The notes under the pieces are model-generated. The model saw only the letters and a program-made list of their open reading frames with translations, was not told where the DNA came from and did no database searches. Below are positions 11,512 to 23,220 of a DNA stretch of 64,000 nucleotides, piece after piece. A program made the position numbers and the translations under genes. The DNA comes from Cryptomeria japonica (taxonomy: Eukaryota; Streptophyta; Pinopsida; Cupressales; Cupressaceae). The DNA lies in assembly GCF_030272615.1 (NCBI RefSeq), contig NC_081405.1:159608317-159672316 (forward strand), read 5' to 3'. How positions within the stretch are numbered: the first letter of the stretch is position 1; each line of letters starts with the position of its first letter.

Positions 11512-13706
11512 TGTAATGTCCTACCCCTAGTTTGCACCAAATTTTTGCACTATCCTTTCCAACCCAGACCATTGATATTTTAACAAATAGTTTTCTTGAA
11601 TTGGTTTAGTGAATTGTTTCGGGTTTGACCAATGCCAATGCAATGATTTGATATAAATACAAACACATTAGTCTCAACAATAATGAATTGAATTATATTA
11701 AGTATAAACCAATAAAGTTTACACTTCTCCTAACACACATAAAAAGTCCTTCTTGATTGCAAGCCAATAAAACATTACAAGGAACTAAGGTACAAAATAT
11801 AACCTTTCTATGCTTGAACTATGATGCAATTACTATTGCAACTTTTAGAAGAATTAGAACCAAACCTTATAGTAGGAATTACACCCTTAAATACACACCC
11901 ACACAAAATAACATGATCAACAACTTAATAACAACAACCAAAGATTGCAAAACTGTTGAATCCTCTCCTTGAAATGTCATGAAAGAAGGCCCATGTATTT
12001 ATTTTCAATCTCAATTTGTAAGAGATGAGAATCTAAAACACATGTTATTGCAACAATGGTAATAGCAACAACTGTTATATATGAATTTTGAAGTTATAGT
12101 TATATATGTCTTCAAAGATATCAAGAAACAACATGCATATATAATTCCCTAAATATTTGAAGACTGAATTACAATAATTGAATACTATAGTTTTGTTACA
12201 AAAATTAGTCCAAAATGCATATATTTATTCATTTCTGACCTTACAAAGTATAGAAAGTTGAAGAGAGTTGCAATTTGTAGAAAATATGTTTTCTTAGCAT
12301 GCAATCAAATTTACACTCAGATAATGATCTCCCAGTTAAGCCATCCCAATAGCAAAAGTAATAATCCCACGCCTTTTCAAAGGTTTCCATTTCCCAATCT
12401 CTTTTGTCTCTTACTTAATTTGTCTTATCTGGAAGTTGACTTTTTTGAGTTTGTCTTTATTCCCTAATTCCTCTTTTAATCTACTTATGTCATCTCACAT
12501 AGTGTTGCATTTAAAATCTATTTTGACTTACTTGGAAGTCCAAAATCAGACCCAAGAAAAGAATGCATCAAATACCCTCTTACAAGCATTCAGGTTGATA
12601 CCTATCAATATTCTTTCTCTTCAAATTATTTTGTCTTTATTCTCTTTCTATTTGTCCTTTTCTACTTTCTTTTTAAGACACTTTAAATCAAATATTACAA
12701 ATAATCTCCGCTAACAAGTTTGTCTTCTATCAATCATTTGACTATTCCATGCCTCATATGAATATAAAATAATCCACAAATTACTTCATTTCTCCTTCCC
12801 AAAAATTTAGGGTTCTCCTCAAAGCATGCTAGTATGAGATTAAACAATTTTCTACAATAAAAATGTTGAAATGTTCAAAGTTAGCAAATAAGAGAAAATT
12901 TTGATTTATGTCTTTGTTTGCCTTTGATTTTTTGTCTTATGTTGAAAGCCTTTATTTCAAATCCATGCCCAAACTAATAAACAACCTTAGTACCTAGATA
13001 TTCAATTAAAAGAAACTTGCGATAACACAATTCCTTACACACAATATAAGTCTTCTTCAATTACCCAATAAAAGTAAAATAATCACTATGCTTTTGTTCC
13101 TCATAGCAAAAAGTGAAATATCCAAGCCTTTCAAACAAACTCAAAGTATGATCTTCAAAATACTAGAAGTTTGTCACTACAAGAGACTAACAAAATTTAT
13201 GAAATAGCTTAATCGATCAATCAAACCTAACAATCCTAGAATCTTAAGATGCACCCAGAATGAGAGTTTTTGTCCTTGTTCAAACCTTCAGCTCTCTGTC
13301 GATCCCTATTTGGAATAGCTTTGGTGGTTTCTGTCCTCAACTCCCAAAACCTTTGGGGTCCACATGCAAGGGTTTGGCTCTCTAACAAAAACTTCAGTAA
13401 ATCTCCACAGAGAAGTAAAACAAGTTCTCAATCTTCTATATGTTACAAATGAACCCTTAATATCCTTATATAACCTCTTTCAAAAACTTTTGGGAAAAAA
13501 TTAATTAAAATCACTTCATAAAATATTTATCCTTATAACTCCCAAAAGTGACTTAATTAAATATTTAATATTTAGGCACTTAGCCACTTTTAAAGAATTA
13601 ATTAAAGTTGTCTTTTAATGTACTTTTTGAGACAACTTAAAATTATTTAATTATTTATTTGATTAATTATTTGTAGGGTTCACGAGGAACTCGATAAATC
13701 ATGACA
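11512..13706 (-). mobile_element. 5' LTR of the PDS5-carrying element (about 2.2 kb)
   Basis: On the minus strand it ends GGTAGGACATTACA at 11512, next to the primer-binding site. The start is placed at TGTCATGATTTATCG (13706), with an alternative TGTTGTCATTTC at 13742. A TATA-like TTATATAAGGATAT on the minus strand near 13463-13478 supports promoter function. The right part (13490-13680) is rich in TTAATTAAA-like strings. It appears inserted into the copia remnant that starts at 13743. Confidence 0.6.
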
Positions 13707-13742
13707 TTATATAAAATAAACATGGATGAAGAAATGACAACA

Positions 13743-14851
13743 TTAAAATAGAATGAGACATGATACTTACAACCTTTTCCTAAAGGATATAAACTTGTTG
13801 GTTACAAATGTGCGTTGAGGAAAAAATATTGGTTTAGATGGCAATATTGAGAAATACAAATTGTGGTTGGTTGTGAAAGGTTACTTCCAAGTTGACGAGA
13901 TTGGTTGAAGTGAGATATTTTCTCCTCTTGTAACAATATAATCCATTAAATTCTTATTATCTATTATTACAACTAATGAATTGGACATTGAGAAAATGAA
14001 TGTTAAAATAATATTAATTCACAATGATTTGGAGAAAGATATTTATATGACACAACCAAAGAACTCTGGTTAAAAAGGTAAAACTAATTTGGTTTAAAAT
14101 TTAAAGAAATATTATATGATATAAAAATGAATCCTAGGGTGTAGTACCACAATTTAATACACATGTATGTAGTTCAAGATTTGAGAGATTTAAACTCAAT
14201 CACTATGTTTATTTTAAATCTAATAGTGATTAAATTATTGTTATTGTTTTACACATTGACGAAATTTTTATTAGAAAAGGGAAAGTTTTCATAAAGTCTC
14301 AACTCTTAGTAGAATTTGAAATAAAAGATCTTGGTGCTATAAACCACATTCTTGGGATAAAAGTAAGAAGAGATAGAACAAAAATCTATGACTTGACTAG
14401 AATAAGGATGTCAGTTAAATTTTACAAAGGTTAAACATGTAGGATTGTATATTGTTGCATATATTTTATTATAGTGGGAATGAATTTATTTGGTATACAT
14501 TGTCCTACATCCCCTTCAAATGTGGAATACGTGAATTGAGCTCCTTACTAGAGTGAAGTTTAAAGCTTAATATATGCTATGATCTATACAAGACTAGAAA
14601 TTGCCCAAGCGATTTGGTACTTAGCCGATATATGTCTAGTCATTGTATGTTCATTGGGATGTATTTAAAATAATTTTTAAATATTTGTAGGTTACGTTAG
14701 AGTTCTCCTTGTGTTTTTATGGTATAGGATATATATAGTCCATGAATATTTGTGGTTATATAAATTTATATTGGATAGGTGATGTTGATAGTAGAAGATT
14801 CATTAGTGCTTATATATATATTTTTTATTTAGTGGTGCTATGAGTTGGATG
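13743..14851 (+). pseudogene. Ty1/copia reverse transcriptase / RNase H remnant, 5' piece
   Basis: Translating with frame changes gives NIEKYKLWLVVKGYFQVDEI, then SIKFLLSIITTNELDIEKMN and LIHNDLEKDIYMTQPKNS, HIDEIFIRKGK in place of the YVDD box region, EFEIKDLGAINHILGIKVRR, and SLIYAMIYTRLEIAQAIWYL. These follow the order of copia reverse transcriptase into RNase H, ending at SGAMSWM, where a solo LTR interrupts. Numerous stops and frameshifts show an old copy. The left part of the element was removed by the neighbouring LTR insertion. Confidence 0.8.
14847..14851. repeat. target-site duplication GGATG (left)
   Basis: GGATG immediately precedes TGTTGGTTAAAAATTTTG, the left edge of the solo LTR; the same five bases follow its right edge at 18253-18257. 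Confidence 0.85.
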
Positions 14852-15184
14852 TGTTGGTTAAAAATTTTGTACACTTGGAGAAATATACAAAATTGTGGTT
14901 TCAACCACACCGTGTGAGTAAAACTCTCCTAATTAAGGGAAGACTCCCCCTATCTACAAGCTAAACTAATCTAATATGGGTGGGACATTAGTCTTTCTTC
15001 TTCTTTCAAGAAAAAATATACTCTTTTCTCTTCACAGAAAAGTAATAGCAATTGGAAATAAATAACATTAAATACATAAATGAGACTTTTTTGTAGGATT
15101 TTTGGAGCATAAAGGGAAGCAAAGTTTCCATGAAGGCACAAAGACCTCCGTCAATTCCCTGGGATGAGAAAACATAAATAAAGC

Positions 15185-15625
15185 TCAAAGTCTTCAACTA
15201 TCTATTAACCTATCAATCTTTTTAGATGTTTTTCTGCTAACTAAGCACAATATGTAGCAGCTCAAAGTCTAACTACATGATGCACTTCAACTCACATGCA
15301 CAAGTCTTATAAATAAAAGCAACACAAAGTCTACAAGCTATCTTCCCACTTTAGCTTTCCACACTAGTTTCATATATGATAAGCAACTCAAATTTTGCAA
15401 GACCAAATCTGAAAACCAAACATAAAAAACTCTAAATACAATTAGCAACTCAAAGTCTGCAAGATTGAATTCAAATCCCTCTTTCACAATAGAACAAAAT
15501 TCACAATCAACTCTAGAAAATGTCGTCACATAACAACTTGAATTGGCACAAAGTCTCAACACGACTTGCCTCTTTTATTGAAAATAATCTAATTTACATC
15601 TAAGCTCAAAGTCTTGGAGTGCACA
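15185..15625. repeat. CTCAAAGTCT degenerate array in solo LTR
   Basis: (C/G)CTCAAAGTCT or CACAAAGTCT recurs about seven times, mostly 60-70 bases apart, with unrelated spacers. It sits in the R-U5 part, downstream of the TATA box on the minus strand. Confidence 0.6.
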
Positions 15626-15829
15626 TACAAACTAGCAAAATTTTGTTGCATTGCCAAATGATAAAAATTACAATAGATCCCCTCAAGTATTTATAGGAGA
15701 GGAGTCATGAGAAAAAGGTGGCATGATCCCAACTAACTTGAGAAATTATCTCAACCACCAAGACTTATTCAATAACTAACTATGACTTATTCCAAGTACA
15801 GTCCTAATTGAACACAGCTTGTAGTTGTT

Positions 15830-18010
15830 TTACATGTAATTACAAAAGTGCAAGTAATGAGTTAACTTGCAATTACAAAGTTATTTTTTACATGTAACTT
15901 GTCAAAACAAAATTACAAATGCATAACTAAAACTATTCCATGTTTCTAAAGACACGAATCTAACTACATCATCTTTTGTTTGTGATGATCTTCATGTCGC
16001 TTCAGGATGCTAGAACTTGAAGTATTCTGGATTGGTAAAGACATCTTGAACCAGAATGAGAACTTGCATCCTTATCTTCTTGCTTGGGGTAGTACTAGCT
16101 TCTCAAGAGGGAAAGGGCTGCCTTCCTCTTTTCATGTCATGACCATCTTTGTCTTGAAAGCATTCTATGCTCTCAACCATGAATTGTTGTTGTATCTCTT
16201 CTTTGTATCATCCTCCAATCTTGAAATCTGGTTGCAAAATAAGGCCCATGCCTTAATCTATTGATTTGGTAGGTTGTGTGTGCAAACCAAACTGACAAGG
16301 GAAGGGATAAATTGATGCAAAAATGGGCTCACAAGTGAATTTCGGGTTTTTGGAATTTGCATTACATGTGTGGGAAAAACAAGAGCATTAACTTGCAATT
16401 GTGGAGAATAAACATGCAACTTCATATGTGTAATGGGTAAACACAAGTTTGCACTTGTAATTGGACCTTTAAAAATCATTTTCAAGTGTTTTTTGAGTGC
16501 ATTTTGGACCAATTTCGGGTTCTGGATGGCTGACTGCAGGTAGACTTTAAATGGGAAAAATGAATGAGGTGTGAAATGAGTGGATGAAATGGTGGGAATG
16601 GTATGTACAGATGATGGAAATAAATCTTATGGACAAGGAAAAGATTTTGGGAAGATCATCTTGATGAAAATGGGAAGAACTTTCAACTTGTAATCAGGTT
16701 TAAAAAACCCGATTTTGAAAGGATGAGCATTTTTCCAACTTAAAAACTGGGAATTTCACCAAGAGATGGTTAAAATTTTCCAAGCAAAGGGGAAGATCAA
16801 TTATTTTCATCTTACTTATGATTGAGTTTTTAAATCCTGAATGCAAGTAAAGAGGGAAAATGGGGAAAGACAATGCAATTCATAATTTGCCTTGCAAACT
16901 TGGAACAAAGGGGAAAATTTCTCACAAAACCAATTTTAGGCAAAACCAACATATATATAAATTTACAAATTGACCAAGGAAAGCCAAACAAACAAGAAAT
17001 AAAAACAAAAAAGAAAGGAAAGAAACATACCTTGATCAATCAAAATGTCCTCCAAAATACAAGAGCCAATCTTTGAAATGGAAGATTGAAACTTTTAAAT
17101 AGATACAAGGAGGAGATTCAAACCCTAGCCACAATTTTCCAAAATACCATGTGCAGCAAAAATGACTATCAAAATGGCATAATAAATGATCAAATCTCCA
17201 TCCAAACCCCATGCCTAGGTGAAAGAAGCCAAAACGACTTAGGAAAGACAAGATTCGTGGCATTTGAAGATCGTGAAATTTTTCAAAAATGTTTTTGTTG
17301 TTAAAACACCATAAAACCAACAATAATGTCTTCCAAATAGCATGAAGAGAGTTGGGAAATGCATGAAAATAGCAAAGAATCCAAAACGCCTTCCTCCTCC
17401 TTGAATTTCTCCACAAAAATTATTGGAAATCTTCAACAAAATCCTCCAATATTGTTGGTCGAGTTTTTGGGAAACAACAACAAATTTAAAATTACAAAGA
17501 ACACATGAAATCGGGTTTCTAAAACCCATTTGCAAGTTTAAATATATTCACTTTTCATGTAAAAAGGCAAAAGCGGGTTTGTGAGAGAAAACAACAAGTT
17601 TAAAATACTTGTAATAGGGAAATAAAACCCCCATTACAAGTTTTAAACAACTCAACAAAAAACTAGTAAAGGGAAAATAAAATTCCTTTTACAAGTCACA
17701 AAAACAACTTAAAAATAAAACTTGTAATAGGGAAATACAATCCCTATTACAACTTAAAGTGACTTTATAAAACTTGTAATGGAGGAGAAAAACCCCTACC
17801 ATAACTTAAAATCACTTAAGTAGAACTTTTAAAAAGAATTACAAGTTTTATTTTAACTTTATAATTTAAAGTTCACTTGTAATATGCCCAAAAAGTTCCT
17901 ACAATGACTTAAAAGACAAAAAACACCAAGGGGGAAATAAAAAGTAAGTTACAAGTTCTATTTTTCATAAAGTGCACTTGTAATTAACTAAAAATTTCCC
18001 TACAACACTA
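15830..18010. repeat. ACTTGTAAT / ATTACAAGT array in solo LTR
   Basis: ACTTGTAAT and its reverse complement ATTACAAGT alternate many times, densest at 17560-18000, so the stretch can form numerous short inverted repeats. Spacers share little beyond AT-richness. Short open frames here are shadows of the low-complexity sequence. Confidence 0.6.
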
Positions 18011-18252
18011 AAACAAAGGAAAAACATAAAACTTGCAACTTAAGGAAAATTTCCCACCTGCAGTCAGGGAAAAAAAACTCGAAATTGAAGAAAAAACATA
18101 GCAAACGAACCCATAATGCGATGAAATTCAAAACGTGGTTCGAGGATGGACTGAGAATTAAGCCAGTCCAAGGGCTTGCCTCGGGAAGCATGCCTTTAAC
18201 AAAAAAAAAATGTAATGGTCCATCATTTTTTAAAACAAAAATGAGGACAACA

Positions 18253-18672
18253 GGATGTGCAATTAATAAACTATGGTCACTCTATTTGTTCTAGAGAGAA
18301 AATATATGATAGCTATTCATGCTTGTAAAAACCATTTCACTTAAGATATTGAGTCATCCTATTAAAATAAAGAGCAACTATAGTTTACTATGGTAATCAA
18401 AGTATAACTTACCTAGTGAAGAACCCAACTTTTCATGTTAGAAACAAAAATATAGATATTTAGTATCACTTTATGAGAGGCATGATCGAGGATGGTAAGG
18501 TGTAGCTAGAAATTGTTGAAACTTTGATAAATATTAGAACTGCATTGACCAAACCCATGATCATAAAGAAGTTTAGAAGGTGTACAGATTCTATGGGCCT
18601 CTTGGTCTCTAGTAGCTGATTCCATGATAGTATTTTACCCATGACTCTTGAAATGTATTTGACAAGTGGGAG
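18253..18672 (+). pseudogene. copia RNase H C-terminal remnant and polypurine tract
   Basis: After the solo LTR the copia frame resumes: YMIAIHACKN, then NPTFHVRNKNIDI, YHFMRGMIEDGKV, LINIRTALTKPMIIKKFRRC. This is the end of copia RNase H (equivalent to AKNP.FH.RTKHIDV.YHF.RE and the TKP box) with several stops. A polypurine-like AAGTGGGAGA (about 18664-18673) follows at the expected place before a 3' LTR. Confidence 0.78.
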
Positions 18673-18673
18673 A

Positions 18674-19440
18674 ATAATGAGGATTAAGTATCTCAAGTTT
18701 TGCAAGTACCCAATTTAATTATTTTGTTAGTAGGTATTTTTCATAATTACTCATCATATTTTGATTATGTTTTATTTAGTATAATTTGTGCTCCGCCTCC
18801 TATGAGACATTGGAATTTGTGTACACGATATCTAAATTCAAGTGTTAGTACTTTGGAATTTGTGTACATGATATCTAAATTCAAGTGTTAGTACTTTTGT
18901 TGATAAGTTGCAAGTTGTTATAAGGTGGATAAATATGGTTGATTTTGGAGTGTTCTTCTATTGTGGGACTTTATGACAAGTTATGACAATGTCTTGACTA
19001 ATAAGAGCTAAAATTAGTAGGTGTTACTTTAGAATCTTGACCAACTATGGCATGTTGTATTGTTTAAGTGAAAAATGGTGGGAGTTATTTTAGAATCTTG
19101 ACCAACTATGACATGCTTTATTATTTATCATGTTGTGTATGTTTTGAGATTGTATGGCAAAGCAAGTTGGGTGCCCATATTGAGTGGGTCAAACTGGAGA
19201 TATTGGTACATTATTAACTTGCTATTTTGAGCAAGTAACATAGAATCTTCACGGTTGCCAATGAAAATTGTGCCCAAGTCAAGAACCACTTTTATACCAT
19301 TTGTGATTCACTAATTTTTTTTATTGGTTTTTAAATCACTACATAAGGAAGTGGTTTCATATGAGATATTTGTAGGTGCACAAGTCATGTTAGAATGATG
19401 TAGAAATTCTTCCAAATTTATTGTTGGTGAATACTCCTAC
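18674..19440 (+). mobile_element. probable 3' LTR of the decayed copia element
   Basis: The sequence right of the polypurine tract has no gene and should be the copia 3' LTR. It holds a perfect-looking 43-bp tandem pair (18811-18853, 18854-18896) and a looser duplication around TAGAATCTTGACCAACTATG (about 19025-19130). Its right edge could not be fixed. Confidence 0.4.
18811..18896. repeat. 43-bp tandem duplication
   Basis: Two adjacent copies starting TGGAATTTGTGTACA differ by about one base, implying recent duplication. Confidence 0.85.
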
Positions 19441-19479
19441 AAAAAATCGCATTACAAGTGTATTGTAAGCCTCCTTAGA

Positions 19480-20268
19480 ATTGATAATACATTATGTAGG
19501 TTTTGGAGTGAGATTTTTCTCTTGAAATGGTATTATTTGTTTATTTGTTTAAGAGTGTATTTCTCTACATTTTGTAATAAGTTTGAGTCATATTTAATGT
19601 TTTTACAACACTTCCTTCAAGATTAGCATGTAAAGTTATTTCTGCATACTTTATTTTATTACAAAAAACACCATTAAAACTTGTCATGCTAAATTCATGC
19701 TAGGAATGATAATTCAATTGGCTTCTCACCTTGTGCCTTAGTCAAGCCCATTTAGCATTGATAATACATTATGTAGATTTTGGAGTGTGAAATTTTTCTC
19801 TTGAAATGGTATTATTTGTTTATTTGTTTAAGAGTGTATTTCTCTACATTTTGTAATAAGTTTGAGTCATATTTAATGTTTTTACAACACTTCCTTCAAG
19901 ATTAGCATGGAAAGTTATTTATGCATACTTTATTTTATTACAAAAAGAGCACCATTAAAACTTGTCATGCTAAATTCATGCTGAATGACAATTCAATTGG
20001 CTTCTCACCTTGTGCCTTGTGCCTTTCATATAAATCACTATGTCATGGTATTATTTGTTTATTTGTTTAAGAGTGTATTTCTCTACATTTTGTAATAAGT
20101 TTGAGTCACATTTAATGTTCTTACAACACTTCCTTCAAGATTAGCATGGAAAGTTATTTCTGCATACTTTATTTTATTACAAAAAGCACCATTAAAACTT
20201 GTCATGCTAAATTCATGCTAGAATGATAATTCAATAGGCTTCTCACCTTGTGCCTTAGTCAAGCCTCC
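19480..20268. repeat. three tandem repeats, period about 277 bp
   Basis: Copies start near 19480 and 19756 (ATTGATAATACATTATGTAG) and a third, lacking about 65 bases at its start, begins near 20042. All contain GGTATTATTTGTTTATTTG, CTACATTTTGTAATAAG and CTTGTCATGCTAAATTCATG in the same order. Copies are very similar, so the expansion is fairly young. No coding capacity. Confidence 0.88.
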
Positions 20269-20953
20269 AATGAACAATTTAATATTTTGTGGAAAATTGG
20301 ATGACACACTAAGCAATGCTGCAACATGCTGATAATAATGTGATGTAATGTTGACGATTGTTTAAAAATTGATGGAATAAAATGTAATGTAATGAATGGC
20401 AAAATAACCTAATGCAAGAACTAAGGTTTTGACATTTATTAATATAAAAATTGATAAAATAAGTTGGCCAATGAAAAAAAAAAGTTGGTCACATAAGTGT
20501 AACTATCTAGTAATTTTTTTTAGTGGATTCAAAAGAGTTGCGAAATCTTAGAATGATTGAAATTATTAAGAGGTGATGCATGTCTTAAGTGACCATTACA
20601 ACTTTTTACATGTGAATAAGTAAACAACAATTAATTGCAATTAAATTTAAATCTGAACAAAGAAAATCAAGAACAAATCAATAACCCTAGACTAGATCGA
20701 ATATTTGAACTAGAACAACAATGGCTATGCAATGATACGCTCTTGGATTCAAACACTTCGAAAAATAGACCGTTTGAAAGTGACACGGCATAGAGTCCGT
20801 AATACCAAAAAACTATGAGAGCGTGGGTCCACACATCTAGAAGAAGCATACTTGGCAGTTGTGTTGTTTTTAAGTGATTTAGAAAACGAGGGCATTTGGT
20901 TCAGATCCACAATGAAAATTGCAATGCTCTCCTCCTCTCAAAAAATGTAACAG
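20269..20953 (+). other. 5' flank of the host gene
   Basis: No gene or transposon domain is seen. This stretch would contain the promoter and 5' leader of the gene starting at 20954. No convincing TATA box was identified; AT-rich sequence lies at 20630-20660. A very short upstream frame (ATG at 20912, ending at TAA at 20946) precedes the chosen start and could dampen translation. The transcription start cannot be placed from sequence alone. Confidence 0.35.
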
Positions 20954-21271
20954 ATGGAACACCAGTACGCCAATAATGTCATCATGGAGGGAAAAACAGA
21001 GGAAGCCCGACTTGAAAATGGTAGGGAAGAAAATGTGCAGAAAGAAGACAATGAAAACGGCAGTGAAGAAAATGTGCAGAATGAAGACGATGAAAACGGC
21101 AGAGAAGAAAATGTGCAGACGGAAGAGAACGAAAATCTGAAACAACAAAAGGCGTCCGAATTGTTTGCATGCATTCTTCAACCTTCTAATGGCGGACTGG
21201 ATCCCTCATATGTGGGGATGCGTCGATTGCTGCTATACAGGAAGGCCTTTGCTGGCTGCGATCAGCGTCAG
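20954..21271 (+). CDS. host gene of unknown function, coding exon 1
   Basis: An ATG at 20954 opens 106 codons ending in CAG, followed by GTACTTATC, a good splice donor, at 21272. Residues about 17-60 contain an acidic repeat of 12-13 residues in three copies (NGREENVQKEDNE, NGSEENVQNEDDE, NGREENVQTEENE). The end of the exon, SELFACILQPS, GLDPSYVGMRRLLLYRKAFA, GCDQRQ, is less repetitive and looks like a conserved domain start. It ends in phase 0 and matches the phase-0 start of the exon at 60147. Without splicing the frame would stop at 21283. I recognise the joined peptide only as resembling an uncharacterised plant protein family and assign no function. The start is the first in-frame ATG after the short upstream frame. 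Confidence 0.6.
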
Positions 21272-21700
21272 GTACTTATCTAAATAAATTTAAATATTTG
21301 CGATTCGAGGGGTTTTGATCCCATGATCTTCCTGTATCAAATGGAGTACATTGCAATTGAATTTGTTACGTGACTATTGCTTTTTTATATTAAAAATTAC
21401 AGAGGTAACTGCGAGGCATCGTGCACATTGGACAACTTTCTTTATTTTTTTGATTTGAGGTCGAATTGCTCTATTTTGAAGTTTAAAGATTTTATGGCTG
21501 GTTTTTAACTTTTTTCATGCAACCTTTCATCTAAAAGAGTCAGCACATTCCAATTGACGCAATTATATATTAAAAAGAGAGCTAGTCATATATTTAATTA
21601 TATCTGCAATCACTACAATTGTCGTTGCCGATCACTTGAGATCCAAGAGATTTCGTACATTTGAATTTTATAAACGAGTTTCCAAGAGGTTTCGTACATC
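21272..21700. other. intron sequence, no recognised element
   Basis: AT-rich sequence directly after the donor site. A partial duplication is visible: GAGATTTCGTACATTTGAA and GAGGTTTCGTACATCTGAA recur about 40 bases apart near 21648-21710. Confidence 0.35.
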
Positions 21701-21714
21701 TGAATTCTATAAAC

Positions 21715-21838
21715 GAGGTTAAACTCCTTGAACGATTGTAACTTGAAGGGAGCTTTTGGGCCGCCAGGGTTTGAACCAGGGTCTTCATTGTTGCAACTCC
21801 GTGTTACCATCGCTTGATTCACCATAATGGACAAGATT
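21715..21838 (-). mobile_element. possible tRNA-derived SINE
   Basis: On the minus strand GGTAACACGGAGTTGCAACA is followed by GACCCTGGTTCAAACCC (about 21766-21782), which contains a pol III B box (GGTTCAAAC). The arrangement resembles the tRNA-like head of plant SINEs. An A box is not clear, and no target duplication or tail was established. A 73-codon frame over this site is a shadow. Confidence 0.4.
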
Positions 21839-21839
21839 C

Positions 21840-22310
21840 AACAGACTAGATTGATGTCCATGGTTATAACAATAGACTGGTAAAAATGTTCTTCCAGTTA
21901 GTAAATTTTACAGTCGAAATTATAATTTCCAATGTCTTCACTAGATATGGTCACGAGATTTTCCTCAGCTGGATCCTTCAATCATGGAGCATGTGACCCA
22001 TCAAAGAGAATTTAATGCAGAAACATCTTTTTGTTCTTGCTTTTGAGCTGTTGAGTCTCAATTCTCAAATACGAAATCACACTCATTAGGCTGTACGAAT
22101 CAAGGCTTTATGGAGGACAGGTTCTCAAGACATATATATTAATTGCTGGAGAAGGTGGATCGATAATTGAGAATTATAATTAATCAATTAGGGGAGGAAT
22201 TGTTCAGCCCTGCAAATGATAAAACCCAGTAGTATCTAGCCTTTGTGCACCTGACAAGAGGGTTTTACTTTTTCCTATTTAAATCTTGCCAAGAGAATTC
22301 TATTTTTATC
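21840..22310. other. intron sequence, no recognised element
   Basis: No open frame or repeat of note; probably the 3' LTR zone of the minus-strand copia fragment to the right, but no boundary was found. Confidence 0.3.
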
Positions 22311-22313
22311 CTC

Positions 22314-23220
22314 TTATTTTTGCCACTTTTCGGCTTTTCCTATTTTAATAATCATCTTTCTGCTGTGTTTGGCGTCCTGCTTTTCTAGTTTTACCTTCAA
22401 AATTGGTTTTCCTGCTGTGGTGTTCTGCTGCAGCTGTTCAGGCAGTGCCCTTTTGACATCAGATTTTCCAACATTTTCCTCCTCGATATCAAATCCCTGT
22501 ATCCGCAACTCTGTCTTCAATTTTGATTGTATTATCTTCTCTAGTCCTCTAGTCATGATGTTTGCCAAACTGTCCTTTGGATAAGCAAAACTGAATTTCA
22601 ATTTTCTTATCTTGTACTAACTCTCTTACATAACGTTGGTTTTGTTCTATCTGTTTTGACTTTGCATGAAATACTGGATTCTTAATTGTATTGCTCCATT
22701 AACTATACAATTTTCTTTTTTTTTGGTCCTAGATCTTCTAAATCTCTTCTTCAGCAAACTATCTGTATACATGCTACTATAAATGCAACAACTCTGCTTC
22801 TGTATTGGATAATGCAACTGTATTCCGCTTCTTTGAATTCCATGTAATCAAATCCACTTTCTAATGCAAAACAATGTTCTGATGTGCTCTTTCTATCATC
22901 TGATGCTCTCACCCGATCCAAAAATGACCTAACAAAACAAATTTGAATATCCAACTGCATGATAATGGATTCCATAATCCTTTATTCCTTTCACATACAT
23001 TAGCATTCTTTTTGCTGCTTATAAATATCTTTATGTGTGTTCACTCATATACCTTGAAATCAATGATACCATAGACATTACATTAAGCCTTGTAGCTATC
23101 AGATAGATAAATTTTTTAACAACACTTCTGTATTTTCTTTCATCTACTTTTGGCGATCCATCTTTTGTCATCTTTATTTCTCTGTGATGTCCATAATTGG
23201 ACATATGCAATGTTTTATTA
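22314..23220 (-). pseudogene. Ty1/copia reverse transcriptase end / RNase H remnant
   Basis: Minus-strand frames give KKFIYLIATRLNVMSMVSLI, then RMLMYVKGIKDYGIHYHAVG, DRKSTSEHCFALESGFDYME, KEAEYSCI, and RYVRELVQDKKIEIQF with SYPKDSLANIMTRGLEKI. These match the order SLIYL.ATRPDI, AAKRILRY.KGT..YG, DRKSTSG..F..GSG, EAEY and VRELV..KKI...ADI.TK.L at the end of a copia polyprotein. Several frameshifts and stops; the 5' portion is missing. It lies within the putative intron. Confidence 0.75.

Larger units (their letters stand above)
14852..18252 (-). mobile_element. solo LTR (3.4 kb) inside copia RNase H
   Basis: Minus-strand ends are TGTTGTCCTCATTTTTG (18252) and AAAATTTTTAACCAACA (14852), flanked by a perfect GGATG duplication. 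Removing it rejoins the copia frame: SGAMSWM before and TMVTLFVLERKYMIAIHACK after align to the RNase H stretch that ends in EAEYMA.TEACK. No internal coding domain or second LTR is present, so this is a solo LTR. A minus-strand TATA (CTATAAATACTTG, near 15684-15697) lies about 0.84 kb from its 3' end, and it holds two repeat arrays. Confidence 0.85.

Noticed and set aside
17036-17535. Overlapping 126- and 98-codon minus-strand frames in the solo LTR
   Set aside because: Low-complexity, no domain, and located in an LTR array region; two frames overlap over the same bases.
20879-21181. Minus-strand frames rich in Phe/Ser opposite exon 1
   Set aside because: They are shadows of the acidic repeat on the plus strand; three overlapping frames with the same repeat structure are expected from a 36-bp tandem repeat.
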